In this document: positions 47,494 through 60,275 of the stretch, piece after piece
Layout of the letters: every line of letters begins with the position of its first letter
Numbering within the stretch: the first letter of the stretch is position 1
Assembly (NCBI GenBank): GCA_963693285.1
Contig: OY848920.1
Location: 1,242,501 to 1,306,500, forward strand
Source: Xestospongia muta
Taxonomy: Eukaryota > Porifera > Demospongiae > Haplosclerida > Petrosiidae
Reading direction: 5' to 3'
DNA length: 64,000 nucleotides
Notes under the pieces: model-generated
The model's input: the letters and a program-made list of their open reading frames with translations, nothing else
What the model was told of the DNA's origin: nothing
The model's database searches: none
Program-made: the position numbers and the translations under genes

Positions 47494-48266
47494 TTAAGCA
47501 TAGCCTAAACCAGAATACACAAACAATATTTTAAATATATTAAAACACTTATAACTTACAGCCTCTGCAGAATGCATAGATAACATCATAAATACCTAAA
47601 GAATGGATAATAATTAAAAGATGAGTTGTAGTTTTTTTGTACATATATTGTACATAAGTATTATTTAACATACTGTATGGACGACCACAACAGTAGCAAC
47701 CATAGCAAGCCCTCCAGTACTTATTGCTACCATAACCTATGAAAAGTTTAAATGGTTAATAGTATCTAAAACAACATGACTTACATCTGTAACATAAGGC
47801 TCTAGCAGCATACCCTATAAAAATCATATGGTATGATAATGTCAATATTTTATTATATACCATATGCATTAGGTTTGGTACAGATGCAAAGGTAACAGGT
47901 TATAGATCGAAACAGCTGCGAATTCACATCTATATGAGAAATAATGAGATTGAAGTAAATATTGCAGAAAATAATATGAATTGAAAGATAAAGCAATAGA
48001 CATTAATGAGTTGATATAGATCTTGATAAATACCATATATAATAAAATCTTAACACGATAGTCAATTTACCTTTGTTTTCTTTGTTTGCAAGTGGATTCT
48101 CTTCATTATCCACAAGTTTGTCAAAGTCTTGACTAATTTGGTCATCTGCAGTTTCTTCTATAAAATATATTAAACTTCATAAGAGCTTATTATGTTACTT
48201 ACCAAATTGTGGTATGTCACAATATGCAAGACAGAACAGTGCTACAAGAACCAGAAGGAATTTCAT
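47494..48266 (-). CDS. CRP2: secreted Cys-rich two-module protein
   Basis: Exons (5' to 3'): 48203-48266, 48071-48157, 47861-47929, 47785-47814, 47674-47736, 47560-47595, 47494-47504; 119 residues, all introns phase 1. Signal peptide MKFLLVLVALFCLAYC; acidic pro-region (TADDQISQDFDKLVDNEENP); module 1 CYLCIC ... CYRC; module 2 CYGCYCC ... CRGC; ends CYA. Eleven Cys after the signal. Exon 5 ends in A (TAC A|GTATGT), so module 2 has Ser where others have Gly. A TATATAAG box at about 48360-48367 and an adjacent GTAAACA site lie upstream. Nearly the same as CRP5. Confidence 0.87.
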
Positions 48267-48985
48267 ATTGAAATCAGTCTTTGAATGCAAGCTATTAAAG
48301 GAAATTCTCACAAATGTCTTTGTAATCACACTGGATATGGACTAAAGATGAATGTTGCTTATATACAAGAAGCTGTTTACAAGTTATTTATAATATGGTA
48401 TTCCAATTATATCTACTTATGAATGTAGAGAGGCTTACTTGTAATCCATTGTTATCAAAGAACTATGGCATCTTTCCTTTTTGAGACATAACTGATAGGT
48501 CTCAGGTTAAACACGGTTTGTACTTGCTCTGATTCAGGGAATAAGATGGCTTCTAATGTCATAATTTGTGACATGGAATGTTGGTTTTGATAGATAAGGT
48601 GACTTCCTTCTTTTGTTAATTTATACCAAAGCTATTAATTATATAATTAAGTGTTAACATATATGTTAACAATTAGTGACATATCTCTGTTAGAAAGAGA
48701 ACCCATAGCTCGTAGCTCATAGCATACAACTGCCACTTTCAGTATAAAACAGTATCAGACAAACAATTATAACTAGTAATCTCTTGACCATATTTTAAAT
48801 TTTAATTTAAAGCTTGCTTTAAATTTTATAAATGAAAACAAGAAAAAATGAGTAAATACATAGCAAAATAAGAAAAAATACCAATGCTATATATTTGGCC
48901 TAACTAACCTAATATAAAAACGTTTAAATGTTTGACAGTGTTATTACTTGATACATTGTTCCAATCCATGAATCAAATCATGTAG

Positions 48986-49745
48986 CTAATAGCGACGACC
49001 TAAAGCAAAATACACAAACAATGTTTTAAATGTAATGAAATGTTTATAACTTACAGCTTCGGCAGAATGCATAGTAGACATCATAGATTCCTAAAGAGTG
49101 GATAATGATTAAATATGAGTTGTAACAGTTTGTACATGTATTGTACATTAGTACTATTTAACATACCATATTTACGACCACAACAGAAGCAATTATAGCA
49201 GACCCTCCAATATTTCTTTTTGTAATCAAAACCTATAAAAGTTAAAATGGTTAATGGTATCTAAAACAACATGACTTACATCTGTAACACAAGGCTTTAG
49301 CAGCATACCCTATAAAAATCATATGATATAAATATCTTAATATTTTATTATATACCATATGCGTTAGGTTTGGTACAGATGCAAAGTATACAGGTTATAT
49401 ATCGATACAGCTGTGAAGACACGTCTATATGAGAAATAATGAGATTGAAGTAAATATCACAGAAAATAATTGAAAGATAAAACAACATTAATGAATATAT
49501 CTCTATGAATAACATATATATGAAAATCCTAAACACTATAGTTGATTTACCTTTGTCTTCTTTTTCTGCAAGTGGATCCTCTGCATTTTCCACGAATGTG
49601 TCAAAGTCTTGACTAATTTTGTCATCTTCAGTTTCTCCTATAAGATATTAAACTTCTATGAGAGCTTATTATGTTGCTTACCAACTTGTGGTGTCTCACA
49701 GTATGCAAGACAGAACAGTGCTACAAGAACCAGAAGGAATTTCAT
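48986..49745 (-). CDS. CRP3: secreted Cys-rich two-module protein
   Basis: Exons (5' to 3'): 49682-49745, 49551-49637, 49356-49424, 49280-49309, 49167-49232, 49055-49090, 48986-48999; 121 residues, phase-1 introns only. Signal MKFLLVLVALFCLAYC, acidic pro-region, module 1 with CTKPNAYG and CYRC, module 2 CYNCFCCGRKYG ... CRSC, ends CRRY. Eleven Cys after the signal. Closest to CRP6 and the inverted CRP7. The promoter TATA is changed to TATTTAAA. Confidence 0.87.
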
Positions 49746-51000
49746 ATTGAAATCACAGTCTTTGACAGCAAGCTATTAAAAGAAATTCTCAAAAATGTGT
49801 CTTTGTAATCACAGTGGATACAGACTAAAGAACAGCATTGTTTAAATACAAGAAGTTGTTTACAAGTTGGTCAATTAATATCAATTAAGTGGTCAATTAG
49901 AGGTTACTATATTCAATTGTTAAGAAGGGGCTAAGGCATCTTTCCTGTTTGAAATGTAATTAAGAGGAAACAGGTTATACATGTTTTGTATGTTTCCTGT
50001 TTCAGGGAATTCATTGCTTCTAATTTTATAATTTAAGACATAGAATGTTGCTTAGTTAGATAAGGTGATTTCCTTCTTTTCAACGTTTTTTTACCATATT
50101 ATATTTTGTTAATTTATACCAAAGCTATTAATTATGTTAACAATTAGTGATATAAAGTCTGAAATGTCCTTTCACATTTATTACCCCTTTGCCTAAGACT
50201 TTTCAACAATAGTATTAAGTAAAGCTACGTAGCTATTATATACGCATAGGCGTGGCTACCTATGGCTACCATTGACGTGCTGTCATGGTTAATTTTAACA
50301 ACAGTGGGACGCTCTATCTCACTAGCTTACTGGAGGGTGAAAAATAATCTAGGACTTTATGTGTGTCTGCCGTGTCTGCTGATGAGATCTCTGGTTAGAA
50401 GATCGAAACAACCTTGCTCACTTCAATCAATTGTGATCTGTCAAGGACTCTATTCCAGCTAACTCATTGGCTTTTACCATGGACTCCTTAGATGTATTTT
50501 GATTGGTTGTTGTACTGTATGTATAGCTTGGTTTTGTTTTTAGATTTATAGTATTGGTTGTCCAGACAAATATAAAGTCTAAAATGTCCTTTCACAATTA
50601 GTGATATATCTCTGTTAGAAAGAGAAACCCATAGTTCATAGCTCAAAGCATACAATTGACGCTTTCAAGTTAAAAGAGTATCTGACAAACAATTATAACT
50701 AGTAATCTCTTGATAATATTTGGAATTTTAACTTAAAGGTTGCTTTAAATTATAATAAGCAAAACATTTTTGTTTATGGATTATCTTCAGTGTAGTATAG
50801 ACGTGTGTGACTAATATTACTTTTGATTAACATAATTATTATCATCAATGAAATGAAGAAAAATGTGAAAATAAGAAACAAACAAATAAAAAAATACCAA
50901 TACTACATTTGGCCTAACTAACCAATATAAAAAAGCCTAAAAAAATTTGAGGGAGTTATTACTTGATATGTTGTTCCAATCCATGAATCAAAGCATGTTT
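49746..51000. other. Spacer between CRP3 and CRP4 with a 440-bp insertion
   Basis: CRP3 promoter, then the repeated CRP flank, interrupted at 50154-50593 by an insertion, then the CRP4 downstream flank. No further gene. Confidence 0.6.
50154..50593. mobile_element. 440-bp insertion with terminal direct repeats and 14-bp target duplication
   Basis: Flanked on both sides by ACAATTAGTGATAT (50140-50153 and 50594-50607). Related CRP flanks (for example near 53819-53850) have the uninterrupted site. The element starts AAAGTCTGAAATGTCCTTTC and ends AAAGTCTAAAATGTCCTTTC, a direct, not inverted, terminal repeat. It is less AT-rich than its surroundings and holds a 66-codon frame (50262-50462) without known motifs. 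Class not recognised. Confidence 0.7.
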
Positions 51001-51783
51001 CTAACAGGTTTTACGACCTAAAGCAAAATACATAAAAATACTTTAAATGTATTAAAACATTTTTAACTTACAACTTCTGCAGAATGCATAGTATGCATCA
51101 TAGATACCTAAGAATGGATAACAATTAAAAGATGAGTTGTAACATTTTGTACATGTATTATACATTAGTATTATTTAACATACCATATGCACGACCACAA
51201 CAGTAGCAACCAGTGCAAACCCTCCAGTACTTATTGCTACCATAACCTATATAAAAAGTTAAAATGCTTAATAGTATCTAACGCAACCTGACTTACATCT
51301 GTAACACAAGGCTTTAGCAGCATACCCTATAAAAATCATATCATGGATTATCTTAATATTTTATTATATACCATATGCGTTAGTTTTGGTACAGATACAA
51401 AGTGTACAAGCAATAGATTGATACAGCTGTGAAGTCACATCTATATGAGAAATAAAGACATCAAAGCAAATATTACAGAAAACAATATGCATTGAAAAAT
51501 AAAGGAATACATATTAATTAATTTTGTGGATATGATGAATAGCATATATATATATGTGGAAATCCTGAACACAATAGTCAACTTACCTTTGTCTTCATTT
51601 TTTACAAGTGGGTCCTCTGCATTTTCTGCAGCTGTCTCAATGTCTTGACTAATTTTGTTATCTGCAGTTTCTCTTATCAAATATATTAAATTGCCATGAG
51701 AGCTTATTATTTTACTTACCAATTAGTGGCATCTCACAATATGCAAGACAGAACATTGCTACAAGAACCAGAAGGAATTTCAT
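51001..51783 (-). CDS. CRP4: secreted Cys-rich two-module protein with a shifted acceptor
   Basis: Exons (5' to 3'): 51720-51783, 51587-51670, 51372-51440, 51297-51326, 51184-51246, 51072-51107, 51001-51017; 120 residues, phase-1 introns. Signal MKFLLVLVAMFCLAYC; pro-region (ETADNKISQDIETAAENAED); module 1 ... CYRC; module 2 CTGCYCCGRAYG ... CRSC; ends CRKTC, with one extra Cys. The usual TATAG acceptor of exon 2 reads ATAAG here; frame is kept by using the AG three bases later, removing one codon. The TATA region is degraded (GGTATAAG). Possibly weakly expressed. Confidence 0.82.
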
Positions 51784-54220
51784 GTTGAAAGCACAGTCTT
51801 TGACAGCAAGCTATTAAAAGAAGTACTCACAATTATCCATGCATGTAATTGCACTGGATACAACTAACTGTGAACTGTGTTTCTTATACCAAAAAAACTG
51901 TTTACAAGTTGATCACAATATGGAATTCCAATTATATCTATTTATGGACATGTACAAGCCTACTTTTAATCCATTGCCCGCAAAGAACTATGGCATCTTT
52001 CCTTTTTTAAATGTAATTAAGACTGCTTTGTACTTGTTTTGATTCAGGGAATAAGACGACTTTTAATGTTATTATTCGTGACTTGGAATGTTGCTTTGTT
52101 AGATAAGGTGACATCCTCCTTTCTCTTGTTTTCTTATCATATATGTTTGGTTAATTTATACCAAAGCTATTATTGTGTTGACAATCAGTGATATATCCTT
52201 GTTATATAATGAAACTCGTAGCTCATAGCTCATAGCATACAATTGCCACTTTCAAGTTAAAACAGTATCGTACAAACAACTATAACTAAGTAACATGTAA
52301 CAGACTAAACAAGAGTGTTGTTTATATACAAGAGGTTGTTTACAAATTTGTCATAATATTAAATAGTGGACAATTAGAGGTTTACTATATTCAATTGTTA
52401 AGAAAGACCTTAAGGCATCTTTCCTGTTTAGAATGTAATTAAGAGGAAGGAGGTGATACCTGGTTTGTGCGTTTTATTTTTGAGAGAACTACATCGCTTC
52501 TAATTTTATAATTTAAGATTGGGAATGTGCTTTGATAGATAAGGTGATTTCCTTCTTTTTTATGTTTTCTTACCATAATATATTTTGTTAATTTATGCAA
52601 AGTTATTGATGGTGTCTACAATTTGTTACTTTGTTACATATCCTTGTTAGAAAGAGAAACCCATAGCTCATGGTGTCAAACAACCAGTATCATACAAACA
52701 ACTGTAGCCTGTAATCTCTTGACCATATTTTAAAATTTAAATAGTTTTCTGGTATCTATGTTAAATAAAATGTAATGTGGTTTATGCACTACTTATTTAA
52801 CAAGTAGATATAACAATATGTTTTTAAAAAGTAAATGAACAAACCAAACATCCTCAGTAAAAAAGATAAATAAAACATTACGAGTGACTATTATCGTCTA
52901 TATCATATTTCAATCTAAAATAACAAACTAATACTGACTTGAGTGTATATCATAACAAATTCAATTTTGTTCCTTGTAGAGTAAATAAGTTCTTACTTTT
53001 ACATCTTCTAATAATATTATAACAAACCTATCAGTTACAATATACTCATATATGTGTTCTGGGAATTTTGGATACCTATAAATATACTTTATTAGCTAAC
53101 GTATTAACAACTTCTCACAAGCACATGTCATTTACAATTATATAAGTATATCCTGATTAAATTAAGACAAAAATGTAATTTTACTGATTAACCACATACA
53201 TACGCTAAGTCTTGTATTGTGTCTGTGTATGTTACCAATTCATTATTAATCTTAATGTTCACTGTGTGAGTGAGGGTTACAGTATTTGCTTTGAGTGTAT
53301 GTGTGTGCTTGTCTGGTTCAAAAACATAGGTAATATAGTAGAGTTTATCATCCCTAAAAACTTGTCATTGCCCTAACCCTCAACATGCTGTAGACTATGC
53401 ATGTTGTGTGTGTAACCTATCTGAAAATAATGATGACTTATTTTTATATATGGATATAGCAAGCAGCTGACTTAACAAACCTTGTTACCTTCATATGCAT
53501 CAAGTATATCAATAATCCACAAAATTTTCTGTGTGTTCTCAAATGTGGACTGTTCTTTCATAATATAGTTAGTCAAACACCTTTAAATTATGATTTCTTT
53601 CATCAAGATCAGGGCTGTTGTATATGCTCAATATTATAATTCCATTACAGATTTAAGTCAATTTACAAGCAAGCTAGCCCTGTTCATGCGGCCTACTATC
53701 TTAACCCTGGCTGCATAGCATATAGGCAAAGGTTACTTTTGATAGATAAGTTGAATTCCTTCTTTTTTGTTTTCTTATCATACATGTTTGGTTAATTTAT
53801 ATCAAAGCTATTGTTATGTTAACAATTAGTGATATATCTCTGTTAGAAAGAGAAACCCATAGCTCACAGCATGCAATTGCCACTTTCAAGTTAAAACAGT
53901 ATCAGGCAAACAACTATAACTGATAAGCTCTTGACAATATTTGGAATTTTAACTTAAAGGTTGCTTTAATTATAATAAACAAACATTTTTGTTTATGGAT
54001 TGCCTTCAGTGTACTGTAGACATATATGACTGATGTTACTTTTGATTAGCATAATTTTTATCATCAATGAAATGAAGAAAAATATGAAAATAAGAAACAA
54101 AATAATAAAAAATACCAATACTACATTTGGCCTAACTAACCAATATAAAAAAGCCTAAAACATTTGAGAGAGTTATTACTTGATACATTGTTCCAATCCA
54201 TGAATCAAAGCATGTGGTTT
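51784..54220. other. Spacer between CRP4 and CRP5 with an orphan CRP promoter and a duplicated block
   Basis: The CRP4 promoter and flank run to about 52285. A second promoter-like block (about 52300-52440) without any CRP exons follows, then a ~950-bp block (about 52715-53690) repeated at about 57000-57960, and finally CRP5 3' flank. No other gene. Confidence 0.6.
52300..52440 (-). promoter_or_regulatory. Orphan CRP promoter (gene deleted)
   Basis: Contains the CRP arrangement in reverse: TTTATATACAAG (TATA) and TTGTTTACAA (forkhead-like site), then TATTCAATTGTTAAGAAAG and GGCATCTTTCCTGTTT as in the live promoters. Instead of an exon, it abuts the 3'-flank sequence at about 52290, consistent with an unequal deletion that removed a gene. 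Confidence 0.6.
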
Positions 54221-54992
54221 TTAAGCATAGCCTAAAGCAGAATACACAAGCAATATTTAAAATATATTGAAACATTTATAACTTACAGCCTCTGCAGAAT
54301 GCATAGTAGACATCATAGATACCTAAAGAATGGATAACAATTAAAAGATGAGTTGTAGCATTTTTGTACATATATTGTACATAAGTATTATTTAACATAC
54401 TGTATGGACGACCACAACAGTAGCAACCATAGCAAGCCCTCCAGTACTTATTGCTACCAAAACCTATGAAAAGTTAAAATGGTTAATAGTATCTAAAACA
54501 ACATGACTTACATCTGTAACACAAGGCTCTAGCAGCATATCCTATAAATATCATATAGTATGATAATGTCAATATTTTATTATATACCATATGCATTAGG
54601 TTTGGTACAGATGCAAAGGTAACAGGTTATAGATCGAAACAGCTGCGAATTCACATCTATATGAGAAATAATGAAATCGAAGTAAATATTGCAGGAAATA
54701 ATATGAATTGAAAGATAAAGCAATAGACATTAATGAATTGATTAGATCTTGATAAATACCATATATGATAAAATCTTAACACGATAGTCAATTTACCTTT
54801 GTTTTCTTTGTTTGCAATTGGATTCTCTTCATTATCCACAAGTTTGTCAAAATCTTGACTAATTTGGTCATCTCCAGTTTCTCCTATAAAATATATTAAA
54901 CTTCATGAGAGCTTATTATGTTACTTACCAAATTGTGGTATGTCACAATATGCAAGACAGAACAGTGCTACAAGAACCAGAAGGAATTTCAT
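54221..54992 (-). CDS. CRP5: secreted Cys-rich two-module protein
   Basis: Exons (5' to 3'): 54929-54992, 54797-54883, 54588-54656, 54512-54541, 54401-54463, 54287-54322, 54221-54231; 119 residues, phase-1 introns. Signal MKFLLVLVALFCLAYC; acidic pro-region; module 1 CYLCIC ... CYRC; module 2 CYGCYCC ... CRGC; ends CYA. Exon 5 ends TAC A|, giving Ser. Nearly identical to CRP2, including introns, so a recent duplicate. Upstream TATATAAG at about 55085-55092 next to GTAAACA. Confidence 0.87.
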
Positions 54993-55716
54993 ATTGAAAT
55001 CACAGTCTTTGAATGCAAGCTATTAAAGGAAATTCTCACAAATGTCTTTGTAATCACACTGGTACTGACTAAAGATGAATGTTGCTTATATACAAGAAGT
55101 TGTTTACAAGTTCGTCATAATATGGTATTTCAATTATATCTACTTATGAACACATAAAGCCTTACTTACAATCCTTTGTTAGCAAAGAACTATGGCATCT
55201 TTCCTTTTTGAAACATAACTGATAGGTCTCAGGTTAAACACGGTTTGTACTTGTTCTGATTCAGGGAATAAGATGGCTTCTAATGTCATAATTTGTGACA
55301 GGAAATGTTTCTTTTGATAGATACGATGATTTCCTTCTATTTATGTTTTCTTACCATAATATATTATGTTAATTTATACCAAAGCTATTAATTATGTTAA
55401 CAATTAGTAATATGTATCTGTTAGAAAGAGAACCCATAGTTCATAGCTCATAGCATACAACTGCCACTTTCAGTATAAAACAGTATCAGACAAACAATTA
55501 TAACTAGTAATCTCTTGACCATATTTGAAAGTTTAACTTAAAGCTTGCTTTAAATTTTTATCAATGAAAACAAGAAAAAAATACGAAAATTAATAACAAA
55601 ATAAGAAAAAATACCAATGCTATATTTGGCCTAACTAACCTATATAAAAAAGCTTAAAATGTTTGACAGTGTGATTACTTGATATATTATTCCAATCCAT
55701 GAATCACAGCATATGG

Positions 55717-56499
55717 CTAATAGCGACGACCTAAAGCAAAATACACAAACAATGTTTTAAATGTAATGAAATGTTTATAACTTACAGCTTCGGCAGAATG
55801 CATAGTAGACATCATAGATTCCTAAAGAGTGGATAATGATTAAATATGAGTTGTAACAGTTTGTACATGTATTGTACATTAGTACTATTTAACATACCAT
55901 ATTTACGACCACAACAGAAGCAATTATAGCAGACCCTCCAATATTTATTTTTGTAATCAAAGCCTATATAAGTTAAAATGGTTAATAGTATTTAACGCAA
56001 CCTGACTTACATCTGTAACACAAGGCTTTAGCAGCAAACCCTATAAAAATCATATGATGTAATTATCTTAATATTTTATTATATACCATATGCATTAGTT
56101 TTGGTACAGATGCAAAGTATACAACTTATATGTCGATATAGCCCTGATGAAGACACATCTATATGAGAAATAATGAGATTGAAGTAAAATAATATTGCAG
56201 AAAATAATATGAATTGAAAGATAAAACGATAGACATTAATGAATTGATTAGATCTTGATGAATAGCATATATGCTAAAATCTTAACACAATAGCCAATTT
56301 ACCTTTGTTTTCTTTTTCTGCAAGTGGATTCTCTTCATTATCCACAAGTTTGTCAAAGTCTTGACTAATTTGGTCATCTTCAGTTTCTCCTATAAAAGAT
56401 GTTAAACTTTTATGAGAGCTTATTATGCTGCTTACCAAATTGTGGTGTCTCACAGTATGCAAGACAGAACAGTGCTACAAGAACCAGAAGGAATTTCAT
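55717..56499 (-). CDS. CRP6: secreted Cys-rich two-module protein
   Basis: Exons (5' to 3'): 56436-56499, 56303-56389, 56087-56158, 56011-56040, 55898-55963, 55786-55821, 55717-55730; 122 residues, phase-1 introns. Signal MKFLLVLVALFCLAYC; acidic pro-region like CRP2/5 (DKLVDNEENP), but module 2 (CYNCFCCGRKYG ... CRSC, end CRRY) like CRP3. The mixed affinities suggest exon-wise gene conversion. Exon 3 is one codon longer than in CRP2-5. Promoter with TATATAAA and GTAAACA near 56590-56620. Confidence 0.87.
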
Positions 56500-58108
56500 A
56501 TTGAAAGAACAGTCTTTGACAGCGACCTATTGAAGGAAATTCTCAAAAATGTGTTTTGTAATCAAACTAGATACAGACTAAACAAGAGTGTTGTTTATAT
56601 ACAAGAAGTTGTTTACAAGTTGGTCATAATATTAAATAATGGACAATTAAAGGTTTACTATATTCAATTGTTAAGAAAGACCTTAAGGCATCTTCCTGTT
56701 TTGGAATGTAATTAAGAGGAAACAGGTTATACCTGTTTTCTACGTTTTCCATTTCAGAGAATAACGTCGCTGCTAATTTTATAACTTAAGACATGGAATG
56801 TTGCTTTTGATAGATAAGGTGATTTCCTTCTTTTTTATGTTTTCTTACCATAATATATTCTATTAATTTACTCAAAGCTATTAATATGTTGACAATTAGT
56901 CACGTATCCTTGTTAGAAGCAGAAATCCATAGCTCATAGCTCATAACATGGAACTGTCAAGTAAACACTAACACAGTATCATACAAACAACTGTAGCCTG
57001 TAATCTCTTGACCATATTGTAAAATTTAAATAGTTTTCTGGTATCTATGTTAAATAAAACGTAGTATGATTTTTGCACTACTTATTTAACAAGTAGATAT
57101 AACAATATGTTTTTAAAAAGTAAATGAACAAACCAAACATCCTCAGTAAAAAAGATAAGCTAAAACAATATGAGTGACTATTATCGTCTGTATCATATTT
57201 CAATCTAAAATAACAAGCTAATGCTGACTTGAGTGTATATAATAACAAATTCAATTTTGTTCCTTGTAGAGTAAATAAGTTCTTACTTTTACATCTTCTA
57301 ATAATATTATAGCAAACCTATCAGTTACAATATACTCATATATGTGTTCGGGGAATTTTGGATACCTATGAATATACTTTATTAGCTAACATATTAACAA
57401 CTTTCTCACAAGCACGTGTCATTTACAATTATATAAGTATATCCTGATTAAATTAAGACAAAAATGTAATTTTACTGATTAACCACATACATACGCTAAG
57501 TCTTGTATTGTGTCTGTGTATGTTACCAATTCATTATTAATCTTAACGTTTACTGCATGAGTGAGGGTTACAGTACTTGCTTCGCGTGTGTGTCTGCTTG
57601 TCTAGTTCAAAAACACAGGTAATATAGTAGAGTTTATCATTCCTAAAACTTGTCATTGTCCAAACCTCAACATGCTGTAGACTATGCATATTGTGTGTAA
57701 CTTATCTGAAAATAATGATGGGTTTTTGGTATATGGATATAGCAAGCAGCTGACTTAACAAACCTTGTTACCTTCATATGCATCAAGTATATCAATAATC
57801 CACAAAATTTTCTGTGTGTTATCAAATCTGGACTGTTCTTTCTTAATATAGTTAGTCAAACACCTTTAAATTAAGATTTCTTTCATCAAGATCAGGGCTG
57901 TTGTATATGCTCAATATTATAATTGCATTACCGATTTAAGTCAATTTACAAGCCAGCCCTGTTCATGCAGCCTAACACCTTAACGCTGGCTGCCCAGCAT
58001 ATTGGCAAGGGTCACATGATTTGTTTTACATGTGTCTGTACCTTTCAGTGCATTTTGAGCTGTTATAACTGGACAATGATAGCACCTTTAGTTAGAAAAA
58101 TTGCAAAG
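56500..58108. other. CRP6 promoter, flank and duplicated ~950-bp block
   Basis: The CRP6 promoter is followed by the common flank and, from about 57000 to 57960, a near copy of 52715-53690 (shared GTTTTCTGGTATCTATG, CCTTGTAGAGTAAATAAG, CATCAAGTATATCAATAATC). No gene seen. Confidence 0.65.
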
Positions 58109-60275
58109 AGATAGGAAAAGGCTAATACTGAGAATCCATTCCAGTTAAATGAAACTATATTAGTAATACATTACGACACATAGAAGTGATAATATATATA
58201 AAGTACAGGATGATTAATTTAGGAATATAAGTAACTGCACTATTTAACCACATATATTAGCCAAGTCTTCTATTGTGTCTATATGTGTTTCCTACTAGTA
58301 ATTAACCTAACCTTAAGAATAAATGGATTTTACTAATTAACCACTAATTAACCACATTAGCCACACATATGAGCTACTTCTTTTATTGTGTATGAGTGTT
58401 ACCAAGTAACTGTTAATTTCACTACCCACTCCATTGGTGAGGGTTAATAGCACTTCCTTTATGTGTGAGTGTATATATATCTAGTTCAAAATGCTATAGA
58501 ATTTACATGTTATGTGGCTTAGTTAGCTGAAACTAACGATAGTTTTTGGTATATGTATATAGCAAGCAGTTGGCATAATGAATCATGCTACCATCAAGGA
58601 TACTAATAATCCATTTGATTTTGTTTATGTTGTCAAATTTGAGTTGTTAATTCCTTCATATTATAATTAGTCAAACACCTTTAAACTAAGTTTAAGTTTT
58701 CTTTTAATCAAGATTAGGGCTATTGATATTCTTAATCTTCTATTATATTTGTTTTGTGTGAGATAGGATAAGGCTAACACTGAGAATCCATCCCAGTTAA
58801 ATTAAGCCATATGACTAATACACCACAAGGCCACAACACATAGTAGTGATAATAAGTATAAAGTACAGGATAAATAAATTAGGAATATAAGTAACTTCAC
58901 TATTTAATTACATGTATCAGCTAAGTCTTCTATTGCGTCTATATATGTTTCCTACTAATAATTAACCTAACTGCTCCCTGCATGAGTAAGGCTTTCAGTA
59001 CTTGCTGTATTTGTCAGTCTGCTTCAAAACCACAGGCAATATGGTAGAGTTTATCATTCCCAAAAATGTTTCATTGCCCCAAAATCATCATACTGTACAA
59101 TTTACATGTTGTGCATAGCTTAGCTGAAAGTAATGATGGCTTTTGATATATGCATATAGCAAGTAGCAGGCTTAACAAACCTTGTTATCATCATACACAT
59201 CAAATATATCAAACATGGTTTTGTGTGTGTGTTTTCAAATCTGGGTCCTTCATTTACAATATATAGCTAGTCAAACACCTTTAAATTAAGTTTAAGTTTT
59301 CTTTTAATCAAGATTAGGGCTATTAATATATTCTTAATCTTCTATTATATTTGTTTTGTGTGAGATAGGATAAGGCTAACACTGAGAATCCATTCCAGTT
59401 AAACTAAGCTATATGACTAATACACCACTAGCCCACAACACATAGTAGTGATAATAAGTATAAAGTACAAGATAAATAAATTAGGAATATAAGTAACTTC
59501 ACTATTTAATTACATATATCAGCTAAGTCTTCTATTGCGTCTATATATGTTTCCTACTAATAATTAACCTAACTGCTCCCTGCATGAGTAAGGCTTTCAG
59601 TACTTGCTTTGTGTGTATTTGTCAGTCTGCTTCAAAACCACAGGCAATATGGTAGAGTTTATCATTCCCAAAAATGTTTCATTGCCCCAGAATCATCATA
59701 TTGTACAATTTACATGTTGTGCATAGCTTAGCTGAAAGTAATCATGGCTTTTGATATATGCATATAGCAAGTAGCAGGCTTAACAAACCTTGTTATCATC
59801 ATACACATCAAATATATCAAACATGGTTTTGTGTGTGTGTTTTCAAATCTGGGTCCTTCATTTACAATATATAGCTAGTCAAACACCTTTAAATTAAGTT
59901 TAAGTTTTCTTTTAATCAAGATTAGGGCTATTAATATATTCTTAATCTTCTATTATATTTGTTTTGTGTGAGATAGGATAAGGCTAACACTGAGAATCCA
60001 TTCCAGTTAAACTAAGCTATATGACTAATACACCACTAGCCCACAACACATAGTAGTGATAATAAGTATAAAGTACAAGATAAATAAATTAACTTCACTA
60101 TTTAATTACATATATCAGCTAAGTCTTCTATTGTGTCTATATATGTTTACTACTAATAATTAACCTAACTGCTTCCTTCATGAGTAAGGCTTTCAGTACT
60201 TACTTTGTGTGTATTTGTCAGTCTGCTTCAAAACCACAGGCAATATGGTAGACTTTATCATTCCCAAAAGTTATA
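58109..60275. repeat. ~600-bp tandem repeat, about 3.6 copies
   Basis: Units begin at about 58109, 58763, 59365 and 59973 with GATAGGATAAGGCTAACACT (the first diverged, the last cut near 60275). The two middle units are almost identical, at spacings of 602 and 608 bp. Within a unit: TCAGCTAAGTCTTCTATTG, TTGCTTCAAAACCACAGG-like and GTCAAACACCTTTAAATTA. The last phrase also occurs in the 52715 and 57000 blocks, so these are older members. No coding frame. Confidence 0.85.

Noticed and set aside
50262..50462. 66-codon frame in the 440-bp insertion
   Set aside because: No motif, no upstream signals and confined to a likely mobile element; noted only as part of that element.
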